From Vulcanimicrobiota bacterium (GTDB taxonomy: Bacteria; Vulcanimicrobiota; Xenobia; Xenobiales; JADMJV01), in assembly GCA_017307785.1 (NCBI GenBank), contig JAFKGI010000031.1, forward strand, positions 33,584 to 97,583: a stretch of DNA of 64,000 nucleotides, given 5' to 3'. The translations under genes were made by a program, and so were the position numbers. The notes beneath the pieces were generated by a model. That model worked only from the letters and a program-made list of their open reading frames with translations. It was not told where the DNA came from and searched no databases. Numbering within the stretch: the stretch's first letter is position 1; every line of letters begins with the position of its first letter. Below are positions 42,392 to 50,195 of this stretch, one piece after another.

Positions 42392-43701
42392 AAGAACTGG
42401 CGTTCCTGTTCCTGCTCGCTACCTCTTTGGCGGCTGAGCCCATTGTGGAAAACCCCACTGATCAGCCCGGGCACCCACGCGATGAAGCGGTGGCGCCCGA
42501 GCCCGATGACGAGCGGGACGGGTTTCGCCTCACCCCCCATTTGGAGATTCGTGAGCGCTTCGAAGCCATCACCAATCCCAATTTGGGGGGTCCCCCTCCG
42601 GATACCCCCGGAGGGTATCTGTTGCGCCGCTACATGCCGTCCTTAACGGCCGAGTGGGGTGACGACGCGGTTCTCTTCGCTCAGCTGAAATCGGGCCTGG
42701 CCAACGGCCGGGCCGGCGGGGCCCGCCCCGTCGACCTGGACCGCCTGGATTTGCACCAGGCTTGGGCCGACTTGAAGCTGGGGGAGGGGGAGCGTTTCAA
42801 GATCGGCCGTCAGGAACTGCTCTTCGGGTCCGGCCGCCTGATCGGCAACCGTGAAGGCCCTAACGTGCGTCTGGCCTTCGACGCTCTGCGTCTCTCGCAC
42901 CAGCAGGCCGGCCAGCGCATCGACGTTTTCGCCGGCCGCCCCGTCTCAAGCAGTCCCGGAGTCTTCGACGACCATCCGGAAAAGGGACGCAGCCTTTGGG
43001 GCGTTTACGCCGCCTTCAACGCCGACTATCTGCCCGGGCGCGGCGCCATGGACGCCTACTATCTGGGATCGCAGGGAGCCGGCTTCGAGAACGACAACCG
43101 CCACTCGTTCGGCCTGCGTTTCTACGGCACCGCCCAAAGCTGGGACTACAACTACGAAACCATCTATCAGACCGGCATGTCTGGCCAGCAAAAGATCTCG
43201 GCCTGGACGGTGGCCACCGACACCGGGTACACCTTCCAAGACCTGGATTTGCAGCCGCGACTCGGCCTCAAGCTTGACGTGGCCAGCGGCGACGACCACG
43301 CCGGCGACGGCCGCCTGGGCACTTTCAACGCGCTGTACCCCAAGGGGGCCTACTTCGGGGAACTGGCCCTGATCGGACCTTCCAACTTGATGCACGTGCA
43401 GCCGAGCGTGGCCCTGCATCTGAACGAAGACCTGAAGTTCACCCTGGAGGCCGATTTTTTCTGGCGCCAGAAGTTGGGCGACGGAGTCTACGGCCCCGGC
43501 CTGAACCTGTTGCGCGCCCCCGGCGATTCGGGGTCCCGCAACATCGGCTGGCAGTGGAACAACACCCTGGAATGGAAAGCCACCGCCAACACCACCCTGG
43601 TGCTCTGTTATGACCGCTTCTTCCCGGGAGCCTTTCTGCGTGAGACCGGACCGGCTAAACGCATCGATTTTTTTGCCACCTGGGTCAACTTTAAGTTATA
43701 G
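42388..43701 (+). CDS. Outer-membrane beta-barrel protein (Alginate_export-like)
   Basis: 437 residues from a TTG that overlaps the isochorismatase stop. MKELAFLFLLATSLAAEP is a signal peptide. The body has the alternating aromatic strands of a beta barrel and the Alginate_exp-domain phrases RLDLHQAWADLK, FKIGRQELLFGSGRLIGNREGPN and FDALRLSHQ, and ends FATWVNFKL, with aromatic/aliphatic residues near the C-terminus. Predicted outer-membrane channel or exporter for a polar compound. Together with the isochorismatase gene and the peptidase-N-domain gene it forms a probable operon. Confidence 0.82.
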   Translation: MKELAFLFLLATSLAAEPIVENPTDQPGHPRDEAVAPEPDDERDGFRLTPHLEIRERFEAITNPNLGGPPPDTPGGYLLRRYMPSLTAEWGDDAVLFAQLKSGLANGRAGGARPVDLDRLDLHQAWADLKLGEGERFKIGRQELLFGSGRLIGNREGPNVRLAFDALRLSHQQAGQRIDVFAGRPVSSSPGVFDDHPEKGRSLWGVYAAFNADYLPGRGAMDAYYLGSQGAGFENDNRHSFGLRFYGTAQSWDYNYETIYQTGMSGQQKISAWTVATDTGYTFQDLDLQPRLGLKLDVASGDDHAGDGRLGTFNALYPKGAYFGELALIGPSNLMHVQPSVALHLNEDLKFTLEADFFWRQKLGDGVYGPGLNLLRAPGDSGSRNIGWQWNNTLEWKATANTTLVLCYDRFFPGAFLRETGPAKRIDFFATWVNFKL

Positions 43702-43709
43702 TAACCAGC
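43697..43709 (+). promoter_or_regulatory. Leaderless-type promoter: TATAGT-N7-GTG
   Basis: TATAGT (43697-43702) matches five of six -10 consensus bases and ends seven bases before the GTG at 43710. It overlaps the porin stop codon, so the kinase gene can be expressed on its own. No ribosome site. Confidence 0.4.
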
Positions 43710-44855
43710 GTGAAGACTAAGACTACCGATTTGAACCGATTGACCGGAGTGTTGCATGAGGGGCTCGACCATTTGGCGGGCGAACAGCCTCGTGCACAAG
43801 GACTGGCAGCCATATTGGCCCATTGCTGCCGTTGGGTGGGAGCCTGCCGTGGCCATCTTTGGGAATACCAGGAAGACAGCGCCGAGCTGATCACGGTGGC
43901 CAGCTACGCGCTCGGCCAGACCAGCGCAGGCCCCGGTCCCGACGCTCCCGCTTTCCTCTGCTCTCCTTTCCCCGCCGAACACAACGGCAGTTTTTATTCG
44001 CTCTGCCTCAACGAGAAGATGCGCACCCTGGGTCCCAAAGGTTTTCTGGATACGGTCTGGGCCGGCACCCGCGACTGGCACGAGCGCCACGGCCATCGCT
44101 GCGGGGTGGCTCTGCCGCTGCTGGCCCAGGGCGAAGGACTGGGCAAAATGGCTCTCTACTTCGATCATGAGCGCGGCTGGGATGAGCCGGATATGGAAGC
44201 CTTGCCGGCCCTGGCCACTCAGGCGGCGCTGGTGCTGCTGGTGGATAAGCTGCAGCGCCAGCGCTACGCCAGCCTGCTGCGCGACGAACGCAACCGCTTC
44301 GCCCGCGAAATCCACGACGGTCTGGCTCAGAATCTGGTGAGCATTCTGATGCGCTTGCGCAATCAGCAGCCGCGCGACCGCGAACTCGAGGACCTGACCC
44401 AGCTGGCCTTAGAAGAAGCCCGCCGCACCGTCTTTGCCCTGCGACCTCTGGCCGTGGAGCACAACGACCTGCCCGGTGCCTTCCAGAGCTTGCTCGATCG
44501 TCAACCCGGCGTGGACACGGAGCTTCAGGTGCACGGCACCCCCGGCGCCATTCCCGAACATTGGAAGCACGAGCTCTATCGCGTGGTCCATGAGGGCGTG
44601 TGCAACACCGTGCGCCACTCCTGCGCCAGCCGTTTGTGGATCCACCTCCATTACCGGACCGACTCGTTGGAAGTGGTGCTGGGCGACAACGGCCGCGGTT
44701 TTTCCCTGGCCCAACTGCGCGGCCACGGCCTGGACAACATTCGTGAGCGCGTGGCCCTGCTGGGCGGCACGGTGGAATGGACCAGTCTGCCGCAGCAAGG
44801 CACCCGGCTCAAACTGGTGCTGACCCGGCGCGGCAGCGGAGAGCCAGCAGCATAA
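43710..44855 (+). CDS. GAF-type sensor histidine kinase, NarX/DegS (HisKA_3) class
   Basis: 381 residues. Residues about 10-175 are a GAF-like sensor with few conserved residues. Around residue 200 ERNRFAREIHDGLAQNL is the HisKA_3 phospho-His box; the HATPase part has VHEGVCNTVRHS (N-box), LGDNGRGF and GLDNIRERVALLGG. No transmembrane segments, so a soluble sensor. HisKA_3 kinases normally pair with NarL/LuxR-type regulators, none of which is encoded in this window. Its last 47 bases overlap the convergent phosphatase gene. Confidence 0.9.
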   Translation: MKTKTTDLNRLTGVLHEGLDHLAGEQPRAQGLAAILAHCCRWVGACRGHLWEYQEDSAELITVASYALGQTSAGPGPDAPAFLCSPFPAEHNGSFYSLCLNEKMRTLGPKGFLDTVWAGTRDWHERHGHRCGVALPLLAQGEGLGKMALYFDHERGWDEPDMEALPALATQAALVLLVDKLQRQRYASLLRDERNRFAREIHDGLAQNLVSILMRLRNQQPRDRELEDLTQLALEEARRTVFALRPLAVEHNDLPGAFQSLLDRQPGVDTELQVHGTPGAIPEHWKHELYRVVHEGVCNTVRHSCASRLWIHLHYRTDSLEVVLGDNGRGFSLAQLRGHGLDNIRERVALLGGTVEWTSLPQQGTRLKLVLTRRGSGEPAA

Positions 44856-45870
44856 CGTCGTCCACCAGGCTCTCGGGCAGCAACTCGAAGAGCCTGGTGG
44901 TCAGTGCCTCACAACTGCCTTGGTGCTCGCTCAACACCCGGCGAACCGGCTCCTCGCCTCCCTGGCGACTGTCGGTCAAGCCGTCGGTGTAGACCACCAG
45001 CAGGTCCTCTCCCTGAAAGGCCACCGAACTTTCTTCAAAGGTCTCGGCGAATTCCACTCCCAGCGGCAGAGACTGGGCGGGCAGTTCCAGCAGCTCCCCG
45101 CCTCGGCGCAGAAACGGCGGGTCGTGGCCGGCGCTGGCATAGACGATCTGTCCCCGCTCGTAATCCAGCCAGCCGCAAAAACAGGTGATGAAGGTGTTCT
45201 CGGGCAGCAGCCCCTGCAGGCGGCGCTGCAGCCGGGCCAGCAAATGAGCCGGACCCAGCGTCTCTCCCGCCAGTTCTTCCAGCAGTCCCCGTAACAGAGA
45301 GGAAATCAGGGCCGCCGCCGGCCCCTTGCCGCTCACGTCAGCCACGCAGAAAAGCAAGCCGGCCGCATCCGGCTTGACGAAGAAGAAGTCGCCTCCCAAC
45401 TCAACGGCAATGTCAAAACGAACGGCGATTTCTACCGGCAGATCCCCCAACCCGGAGGGCGTGAGCAGAGCTTTCTGCACTTCGCGAGCGGATTCTAGAT
45501 GAGCTCGCAGGCTGCCGTGGAGCATGCGAGTCTCCTCGATGGTATCGCGCAGCAAGCCGGCTTCCAGGCCCACGATGGCCAGCAGACAAAATTCGGAAAC
45601 GTCCTGCAGAGCCGAAACATACCAGGGGTTGGGTAGGGGGCTGACCAGACAGTGCAAGCACATGGCCGCAAAGGCCATCGTAACCGCGGCCCGCCCGCTC
45701 AGCGTTACCCCGGTCAACAAACAGACCAGGCCATAAAACAGCGACATGGTCAGACTCTGCGGAGTCAAATAATCCAGCCAGGTGGCCAACCCCAGCGCGA
45801 CCAACAACCAGCGACTCTGAATCCACACCCGGCGGGTCCGGGGCGGAACATCCAAAACTCTCAAAGGCAC
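44809..45870 (-). CDS. Membrane-anchored PP2C/SpoIIE-type phosphatase (RsbU-like)
   Basis: 353 residues from GTG 45870, with GGAGAGG about seven bases upstream. Residues 15-110 hold several hydrophobic spans; a short coiled linker follows; from about 145 comes the SpoIIE domain: VQKALLTP, AVELGGDFFFV (metal Asp), FCVADVSGKGPAAAL, YASAGHDPPFL and VVYTDGLTDSR. Such enzymes dephosphorylate anti-anti-sigma proteins in partner-switching. No anti-sigma or STAS gene is adjacent. The 52-base repeat array lies directly upstream of it. Confidence 0.93.
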   Translation of the reverse strand: MPLRVLDVPPRTRRVWIQSRWLLVALGLATWLDYLTPQSLTMSLFYGLVCLLTGVTLSGRAAVTMAFAAMCLHCLVSPLPNPWYVSALQDVSEFCLLAIVGLEAGLLRDTIEETRMLHGSLRAHLESAREVQKALLTPSGLGDLPVEIAVRFDIAVELGGDFFFVKPDAAGLLFCVADVSGKGPAAALISSLLRGLLEELAGETLGPAHLLARLQRRLQGLLPENTFITCFCGWLDYERGQIVYASAGHDPPFLRRGGELLELPAQSLPLGVEFAETFEESSVAFQGEDLLVVYTDGLTDSRQGGEEPVRRVLSEHQGSCEALTTRLFELLPESLVDDVMLLALRCRAGSAPV

Positions 45871-45971
45871 CGGCCCCTCTCCGGTCCAGGCTAGGCCGCC
45901 TTCCTTAGACTTTCATTCGAGAAACCTGAGAAAATTCTCAGGTCCGCTCCTGCGCGTCCCAAGACGCTGCT

Positions 45972-46219
45972 TGCCCCCAGGCGAGGCAAAACCCCCGCCC
46001 CAGCCGGGCACCGAGGCACTGCCCGCCCCCAGCCGAGGCAAAACCCCCGCCCCAGCCGGGCACCGAGGCCTGCCCGCCCCCAGGCGAGGCAAAACACTCG
46101 CCCCAGCCGGGCACCGAGGCACTGCCCGCCCCCAGCCGAGGCAAAACCCCCGCCCCAGCCGGGCACCGAGGCACTGCCCGCCCCCAGGCGAGGCAAAACC
46201 CCCGCCCCAGCCGGGCACC
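45972..46219. repeat. 52-base GC-rich tandem repeat, about five copies
   Basis: Cores GAGGCAAAAC begin at 45983, 46035, 46086, 46138 and 46190, giving periods 52, 51, 52, 52. Copies differ by a few bases (CAGG/CAGC before the core alternate). On the minus strand it has no stop codon in any frame, so all three frames are open through it; since 52 is not a multiple of three a translated product would cycle frames. It lies between the gene ending at 46227 and the phosphatase gene starting at 45870, hence in the latter's upstream region. Confidence 0.92.
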
Positions 46220-46226
46220 CAGTCGA

Positions 46227-46706
46227 TCAGGCCAGCAGAAACTCGCCGGCGCACCTCGGAATGCCCATCTCCGTCATCTCGGGCTGTCCGTCTTTCATCA
46301 CCAGCCGGTTGGAGCCGATCATCCAGCGGTCCCCGTCGGGCACGGCGATCAGATAGGCCGGTCCCCCCTCAAAGTTGGTGGCCATCTCAAAGGATTGCTT
46401 GTCTCCGGCACTTTTGTGAATGATTACGCTATCGGCTCCATCCACGCAGGCCTCGAGCTTTTCGTAAGGCTTGCCTTCCAGCGCTTTGGCGGTCAGGCTG
46501 ATATTGCCCGGCGTCGGATCGTTGTCCATCCCCGGCTGGTCGTCCAACTTGTCCAAGGCCTGGACGTCCTCCAAATTGGCCCGCAGTGCCGTAAACTGAA
46601 TCAATTCCATATCCGGTCCGGATTTCTCGGCCGCCGCTCCCAGCGTTCCCGACTGACGGAACCGATCGAACGCGCTCTGAACCTGCACAGGAAGTTGAAT
46701 TTTCAT
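46227..46706 (-). CDS. Hypothetical soluble protein
   Basis: 159 residues from ATG 46706, preceded by GGAGGGCAAT. The longer frame to 46775 is rejected because of this ribosome site. A helical N-terminus (QSAFDRFRQSG, MELIQFTALRANLEDV) precedes a beta-rich end (SFEMATNFEGGPAYLIAVP, DRWMIGSNRLVMKDG). No signal peptide, no recognised domain. TATTAG at about 46726-46731 is a possible -10. It is separated from the phosphatase gene by the 52-base repeats. Confidence 0.6.
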   Translation of the reverse strand: MKIQLPVQVQSAFDRFRQSGTLGAAAEKSGPDMELIQFTALRANLEDVQALDKLDDQPGMDNDPTPGNISLTAKALEGKPYEKLEACVDGADSVIIHKSAGDKQSFEMATNFEGGPAYLIAVPDGDRWMIGSNRLVMKDGQPEMTEMGIPRCAGEFLLA

Positions 46707-46857
46707 ATTGCCCTCCGAATGTGTGTTTCTAATACCCACTCTAGGCCTCGGAGGTGGTGAAAAGGTCGTCCCCAAGCCGCGGATGTGAGCGCGGCGTAAA
46801 AGGATTAAGCGGGCCTGGCTACATTCCGCCCTGCCGGATTAACGTTGAAAAAACAAA

Positions 46858-47457
46858 CTACCCATTCCTGCGCGAGCCCCTCCAGATCTGCCAGCCCAGG
46901 AAACCCGCCAACACCACACCGACCAGCATCCAGACCAAGTCACCCAGCATTTCCGTCAAGGCCTGCACTCTCTCACTGAATAGATAGCCAGGAATCACAT
47001 ACAGCAACACCCACAAGCTCTGCCCCACCGCGCACCAACGGGCGAACAACCTCCAAGAGCAGTCGGAAAGGCCGCAGGTGACGTTAACCCAGGGACCCAG
47101 CGGCAGCAGCCAGCGAGTCAGAAAAACTGTGGAAGCAACCGAGTCGCGCTGCATGGCAATGGCTCTGCGCAACGCCCCCTCCAGCCGAAACCGGCCGGCC
47201 CAATGCAGAACCCGCTCCCGCCCGGCCCATCTGGCCAGAAAGAAACCGCACAAATCGCCCACAATCGATCCCAGTCCGGCCCCCAACAGGACCTCACCCA
47301 GACTCCACTGCCCCTGGTAGGCGTAAGACCCGGCTGCCACCAGCAGCAAACTCAATCCCGGAATCGGCACGCCCAGCGAACACAGAGCCGTGCCGCAGAA
47401 CAGTACCGGCATTCCGTAGACCAGGAGGAGGGCCAGGAAGCCGTCGGAAGCGTTCAT
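46858..47457 (-). CDS. DedA-family membrane protein
   Basis: 199 residues with the DedA/SNARE-associated (VTT) pattern: paired re-entrant and membrane helices (LLVYGMPVLFCGTALCSLGVP, LGSIVGDLCGFFLARWAGRE), FLTRWLLPLGPWVNVTCGL (with the R/P-rich functional loop), and late hydrophobic helices. DedA proteins are needed for envelope integrity and include lipid-carrier flippases. It is coupled by an ATGA overlap to the small membrane protein encoded upstream. Confidence 0.88.
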   Translation of the reverse strand: MNASDGFLALLLVYGMPVLFCGTALCSLGVPIPGLSLLLVAAGSYAYQGQWSLGEVLLGAGLGSIVGDLCGFFLARWAGRERVLHWAGRFRLEGALRRAIAMQRDSVASTVFLTRWLLPLGPWVNVTCGLSDCSWRLFARWCAVGQSLWVLLYVIPGYLFSERVQALTEMLGDLVWMLVGVVLAGFLGWQIWRGSRRNG

Positions 47458-47849
47458 TGGGGCGGTGGGGGAGGCGGCGGATAGGGTGGCCGCGCATGCA
47501 ATATCGCCGTATCCAAACGGGAGATCAGGTCGCTCACCTGGCGGTGTTGGGCGCGGGCCAAAACCCCCAGAGGCCTCTTCTCGGGAGGAGCGGCCGGCAG
47601 GCCCAGAGCCAGGTTCAGCACGTGCGGTGGCACATGATAACTGTGGGCAATATAGCCGATGGTCATCCAGGAGCGAATCGGTTCATCCGTGTGCGCCCGC
47701 CAGTAAGCCGCGCGCTGGGCCGAGCGAACTCCCACCAGAGCGGTGGCCACCACGACCACTACCAGCGCCAGCCAGAGGATTCGTTGCGGAATCCGCAAGG
47801 AGCCTAACATTTCAGACAAGATCCGTGCCGCCTTCGACTGATTTCCCAC
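47454..47849 (-). CDS. Small membrane protein coupled to DedA
   Basis: 131 residues; one membrane span at about 24-43 (ILWLALVVVVVATALVGV), then a cytoplasmic or periplasmic part with a repeated helix-turn pattern (IGYIAHSYHVPPHVLNLALGL, ARAQHRQVSDLISRLDTAI) and a proline tail ending PPPPPPPQ. The two helical units resemble each other (a short helix, turn, 'V..L...LG' / 'V..LI..L'), as in small DNA- or protein-binding repeats. Its stop overlaps the DedA start, so the two products probably act together. ATG 47810 is an alternative start. Confidence 0.65.
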   Translation of the reverse strand: MGNQSKAARILSEMLGSLRIPQRILWLALVVVVVATALVGVRSAQRAAYWRAHTDEPIRSWMTIGYIAHSYHVPPHVLNLALGLPAAPPEKRPLGVLARAQHRQVSDLISRLDTAILHARPPYPPPPPPPQ

Positions 47850-47951
47850 AGCTTAAAAGGCAGCAACCCTGCAGACCAGGAGTGCGGCTACTTCCGCTAA
47901 GTATGCAGATACCGACGAAGGTCCCAAAGCCGCGATGGCCAAGCGCCAAAG

Positions 47952-48374
47952 ATGGAACCAGCCCAGCAGTACGTTCTCCGCTGTCAGGAGATTGCCGACG
48001 GACTTCCCCCTGAGACGGTCTTGGCGGGCACCCTGCAGTCGTTCCTGGAATCCGGTCGGGACGGCGATCTCGTGGCCCTGCAACAGCTCGAGCAAGATCT
48101 GCTCCAGCTGGACGCCCAGTACTCGGACCTGCATTTCGCCCCGTCCGAAGTCAGCGCCGAAACCGTGGCCGCCCACGAAGTCATCACCTCCGCCCTCGAC
48201 CTCTGGCTGTGGTGCCTGGAACAGGCACTGGGCGAACACCCCGACTGGGACGAACTGACCGAGCAGGCCGAAAAAGCCCAGCGCCTCTTGCTCTCCGTGA
48301 GCGTCTGGCAGGACGAGCTATTGCGTGACTATCCGGAACCCGGCGGAATGCCGGGCATGCGCTGGTCTCCCTAA
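47952..48374 (+). CDS. Hypothetical helical acidic protein
   Basis: 140 residues, all-helical and acidic (QQLEQDLLQLDAQYSDLHF, ALDLWLWCLEQALGEHPDW). No signal peptide or domain recognised; it resembles small regulatory helical bundles. The ATG has only a weak purine stretch upstream. Its last four bases overlap the convergent gene's stop. Confidence 0.55.
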   Translation: MEPAQQYVLRCQEIADGLPPETVLAGTLQSFLESGRDGDLVALQQLEQDLLQLDAQYSDLHFAPSEVSAETVAAHEVITSALDLWLWCLEQALGEHPDWDELTEQAEKAQRLLLSVSVWQDELLRDYPEPGGMPGMRWSP

Positions 48375-49084
48375 GCGGTGGGCAGGGGCGTCAGATAGAC
48401 GGGATCGTAGTTGCGCAGGTCGATGGGGCGTCCGGCGGCGCCACCCATCGCCTCTCCGGCGGCCCCCATGCGTTCGCCGCCCACAGCTCCACCGATCAAA
48501 CCACCCGCTACGGCGCAGATAGGACCATACTGTCCACAGGCCGCCAGACCCAGGCGAGCTCCGGTGGCGGCTCCCTGCAGAGTGCCGTAGACCGTACCCA
48601 TAAAGTGGCCGGTGGCTCCTCCCACTTCCTGATTGCGCTGAGCCGGCGTCAGGTTCGGGTTGTTCACGGCATTGGCCACGCGAGTCCCGTCCTCCAGTCC
48701 GGTGGCCACCACAGTGGCGGCGGTCGAAGCGCGACCCAGGATTTTGCCGGCCTGAGGCAACACCGTGCCACCCCGCAACCCGGCCGCATCCGCGGCCGAA
48801 CCAGCGTAACCGGCCACATTAGAAGCCCGTCCCAGATTGGCGGCGGCTGAAGCCACCGCCGTCTGACTGCCCAGAGCGGCCCGCGAGGCATTGACGGCCT
48901 GTCCGGCTCCGCGTCCCGCGCCGGCCATCGCATCCCACACGTTGGTGGCCTGACTCTCCGAAGTCTCCTGGGGCAAAGACGACAGAGAAGGCAATTGCAT
49001 CGCTTCCATTCTCTGGGCCGGCGTGGCGTTGGCCGGGACGAAAAACGGGGAGAGAGCGGTGGGGGAGGTTCTAAGGCTGTCCAT
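48371..49084 (-). CDS. Ala/Gly-rich protein with glycine-zipper-like segments
   Basis: 237 residues. N-terminus MDSLRTSPTALSPFFVPANA is Ser/Thr/Pro-rich with no signal peptide. The remainder is Ala/Gly-rich, with small-residue helices (GTLQGAATGARLGLAACGQ, GAVGGERMGAAGEAMGGAA) that resemble glycine zippers and could pack in or cross a membrane. Function unknown. It has a leaderless-type promoter (TAATCT six bases before the ATG) and no ribosome site. Confidence 0.6.
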   Translation of the reverse strand: MDSLRTSPTALSPFFVPANATPAQRMEAMQLPSLSSLPQETSESQATNVWDAMAGAGRGAGQAVNASRAALGSQTAVASAAANLGRASNVAGYAGSAADAAGLRGGTVLPQAGKILGRASTAATVVATGLEDGTRVANAVNNPNLTPAQRNQEVGGATGHFMGTVYGTLQGAATGARLGLAACGQYGPICAVAGGLIGGAVGGERMGAAGEAMGGAAGRPIDLRNYDPVYLTPLPTA

Positions 49085-49096
49085 ACGTGCAGATTA
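49085..49096 (-). promoter_or_regulatory. Leaderless-type promoter: TAATCT-N6-ATG
   Basis: On the minus strand TAATCT (49096-49091), GCACGT, ATG (49084). Nearly identical to TAAGAT-GCACCT-ATG at 58312-58326. Confidence 0.5.
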
Positions 49097-49296
49097 GCCG
49101 GGGCGGGTCACTTTTTGCTGGCCAGTCGGGATCCCAGATGAACAGTTTGTGAAACTTTTCGGCCTGCTTTGTAAACCGGGCCTGTCTTAAAACTTTCTAA
49201 GCTTTCCTCAAGATTCGTCTAAGCTGGCTCCGGCATACTGACTTCAGCGGCCCCCACGGGGCCACCAAACGAACAAAACACCGGAGGATCAACCCT

Positions 49297-49464
49297 ATGA
49301 AGAACGTTTTCACCACCATCGCTCTCACCGCCGCCCTGCTCGGAATCGCCTCGGCCGCCCCTCCAGCCAAGCCCGCCGCCAAGCCGGCCGCCACCACCAA
49401 GGTCGCCGCCAAGAAGGCGCCGGCCAGCCCGAAGAAGACCACTATCGAGAAGAAGCATAAGTAG
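49297..49464 (+). CDS. Small exported Lys/Ala/Pro-rich peptide
   Basis: 55 residues, a gene so short it is easily missed. GGAGG lies eleven bases before the ATG. Residues 1-20 make a Sec signal peptide (TTIALTAALLGIASA, cleavage after ASA). The 35-residue mature part is made of Lys, Ala, Pro and Thr (KPAAKPAATTKVAAKKAP, ending EKKHK), net charge about +11, no cysteine or aromatic residue. This resembles a disordered cationic periplasmic peptide, perhaps binding DNA, lipopolysaccharide or other anions. A strong terminator follows eight bases later, so it is a complete unit. Confidence 0.8.
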   Translation: MKNVFTTIALTAALLGIASAAPPAKPAAKPAATTKVAAKKAPASPKKTTIEKKHK

Positions 49465-49471
49465 TCGCCTC

Positions 49472-49501
49472 AGGGCGTCCCTCCCGGCGGGGGGACGCCC
49501 T
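49472..49501 (+). terminator. Terminator after the cationic peptide gene
   Basis: Ten-pair perfect stem AGGGCGTCCC/GGGACGCCCT with a ten-base loop, followed by ACTTCCTTT. Separates the peptide gene from the two-component operon. Confidence 0.82.
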
Positions 49502-49526
49502 ACTTCCTTTGAGGAAGGCACAACCC

Positions 49527-50195
49527 ATGGCCAGAATCCTGATTGTAGAAGATGACGCCGGCGTGGCGTCCTACCTGGTAGCCGCCCTCCGCGAAGCCGG
49601 CTATCAGGCCGACCATTGCGGGGACGGCGCCGCCAGCCTGAGCCAGGCCCCCGGCTACGACCTGCTGCTGCTGGACGTTATGCTGCCGGGAATGACCGGC
49701 CTGGAGGTTTGCCGCCAGCTGCGCGGTCAAGGGCACTCTTTGCCCATCCTGCTGATTACCGCCCGCGACCGTCTGGAGGACAAAGTGGCGGGACTGGACG
49801 CGGGAGCCGATGACTACCTGGTCAAGCCCTTTCAGCTGGCCGAACTGCTGGCCCGGGCCCGCGCGCTTCTGCGCCGCACGCCCCGGACCGAACTGACGGT
49901 TTATCAAGTCGGCGACCTGGAGCTCGATCCAGCCACCCGCCAGGTGCGACGTGGCGGGCGGGCCGTTCGCCTTTCTTCCACCGAGTTCGCCCTGCTGGAA
50001 GTGCTCATGCGCAACCGCGGCCGGGTCATGACTCGCTCCACTCTGCTCGAACAGGTCTGGGACTACGATTTCACCGGACAGGACAACGTCCTGGAAGTCT
50101 ACGTCAGCTACCTGCGCGGCAAAATCGACAAAGGTGAGGAAGTCAAATTGATCCACACCGTGCGCGGCGTGGGTTACCGACTGGATCGGGCGTGA
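49527..50195 (+). CDS. OmpR/PhoB-family response regulator
   Basis: 222 residues from ATG 49527 (GAGGAAGG nine bases upstream; the frame to 49509 is longer but lacks this). Receiver: acidic pair in VEDDAG, phospho-acceptor in LLLDVMLPGM (about D50), Lys in YLVKPF. DNA-binding winged helix: LSSTEFALLEVLMRNRGRVM, QVWDYDFTGQDNVLEVYVSY, HTVRGVGYRLD. Coupled to the sensor kinase gene by a GTGA overlap, a classic two-component pair. Confidence 0.95.
   Translation: MARILIVEDDAGVASYLVAALREAGYQADHCGDGAASLSQAPGYDLLLLDVMLPGMTGLEVCRQLRGQGHSLPILLITARDRLEDKVAGLDAGADDYLVKPFQLAELLARARALLRRTPRTELTVYQVGDLELDPATRQVRRGGRAVRLSSTEFALLEVLMRNRGRVMTRSTLLEQVWDYDFTGQDNVLEVYVSYLRGKIDKGEEVKLIHTVRGVGYRLDRA

Noticed and set aside
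45972..46219. Possible CRISPR array
   Set aside because: The units are adjacent with no unique spacers and are imperfect; no cas genes in the window.
45891..46254. Three overlapping minus-strand frames through the 52-base repeat
   Set aside because: All three frames are open because the repeat lacks stops on this strand; no ribosome site precedes any, and one gene cannot use all frames.
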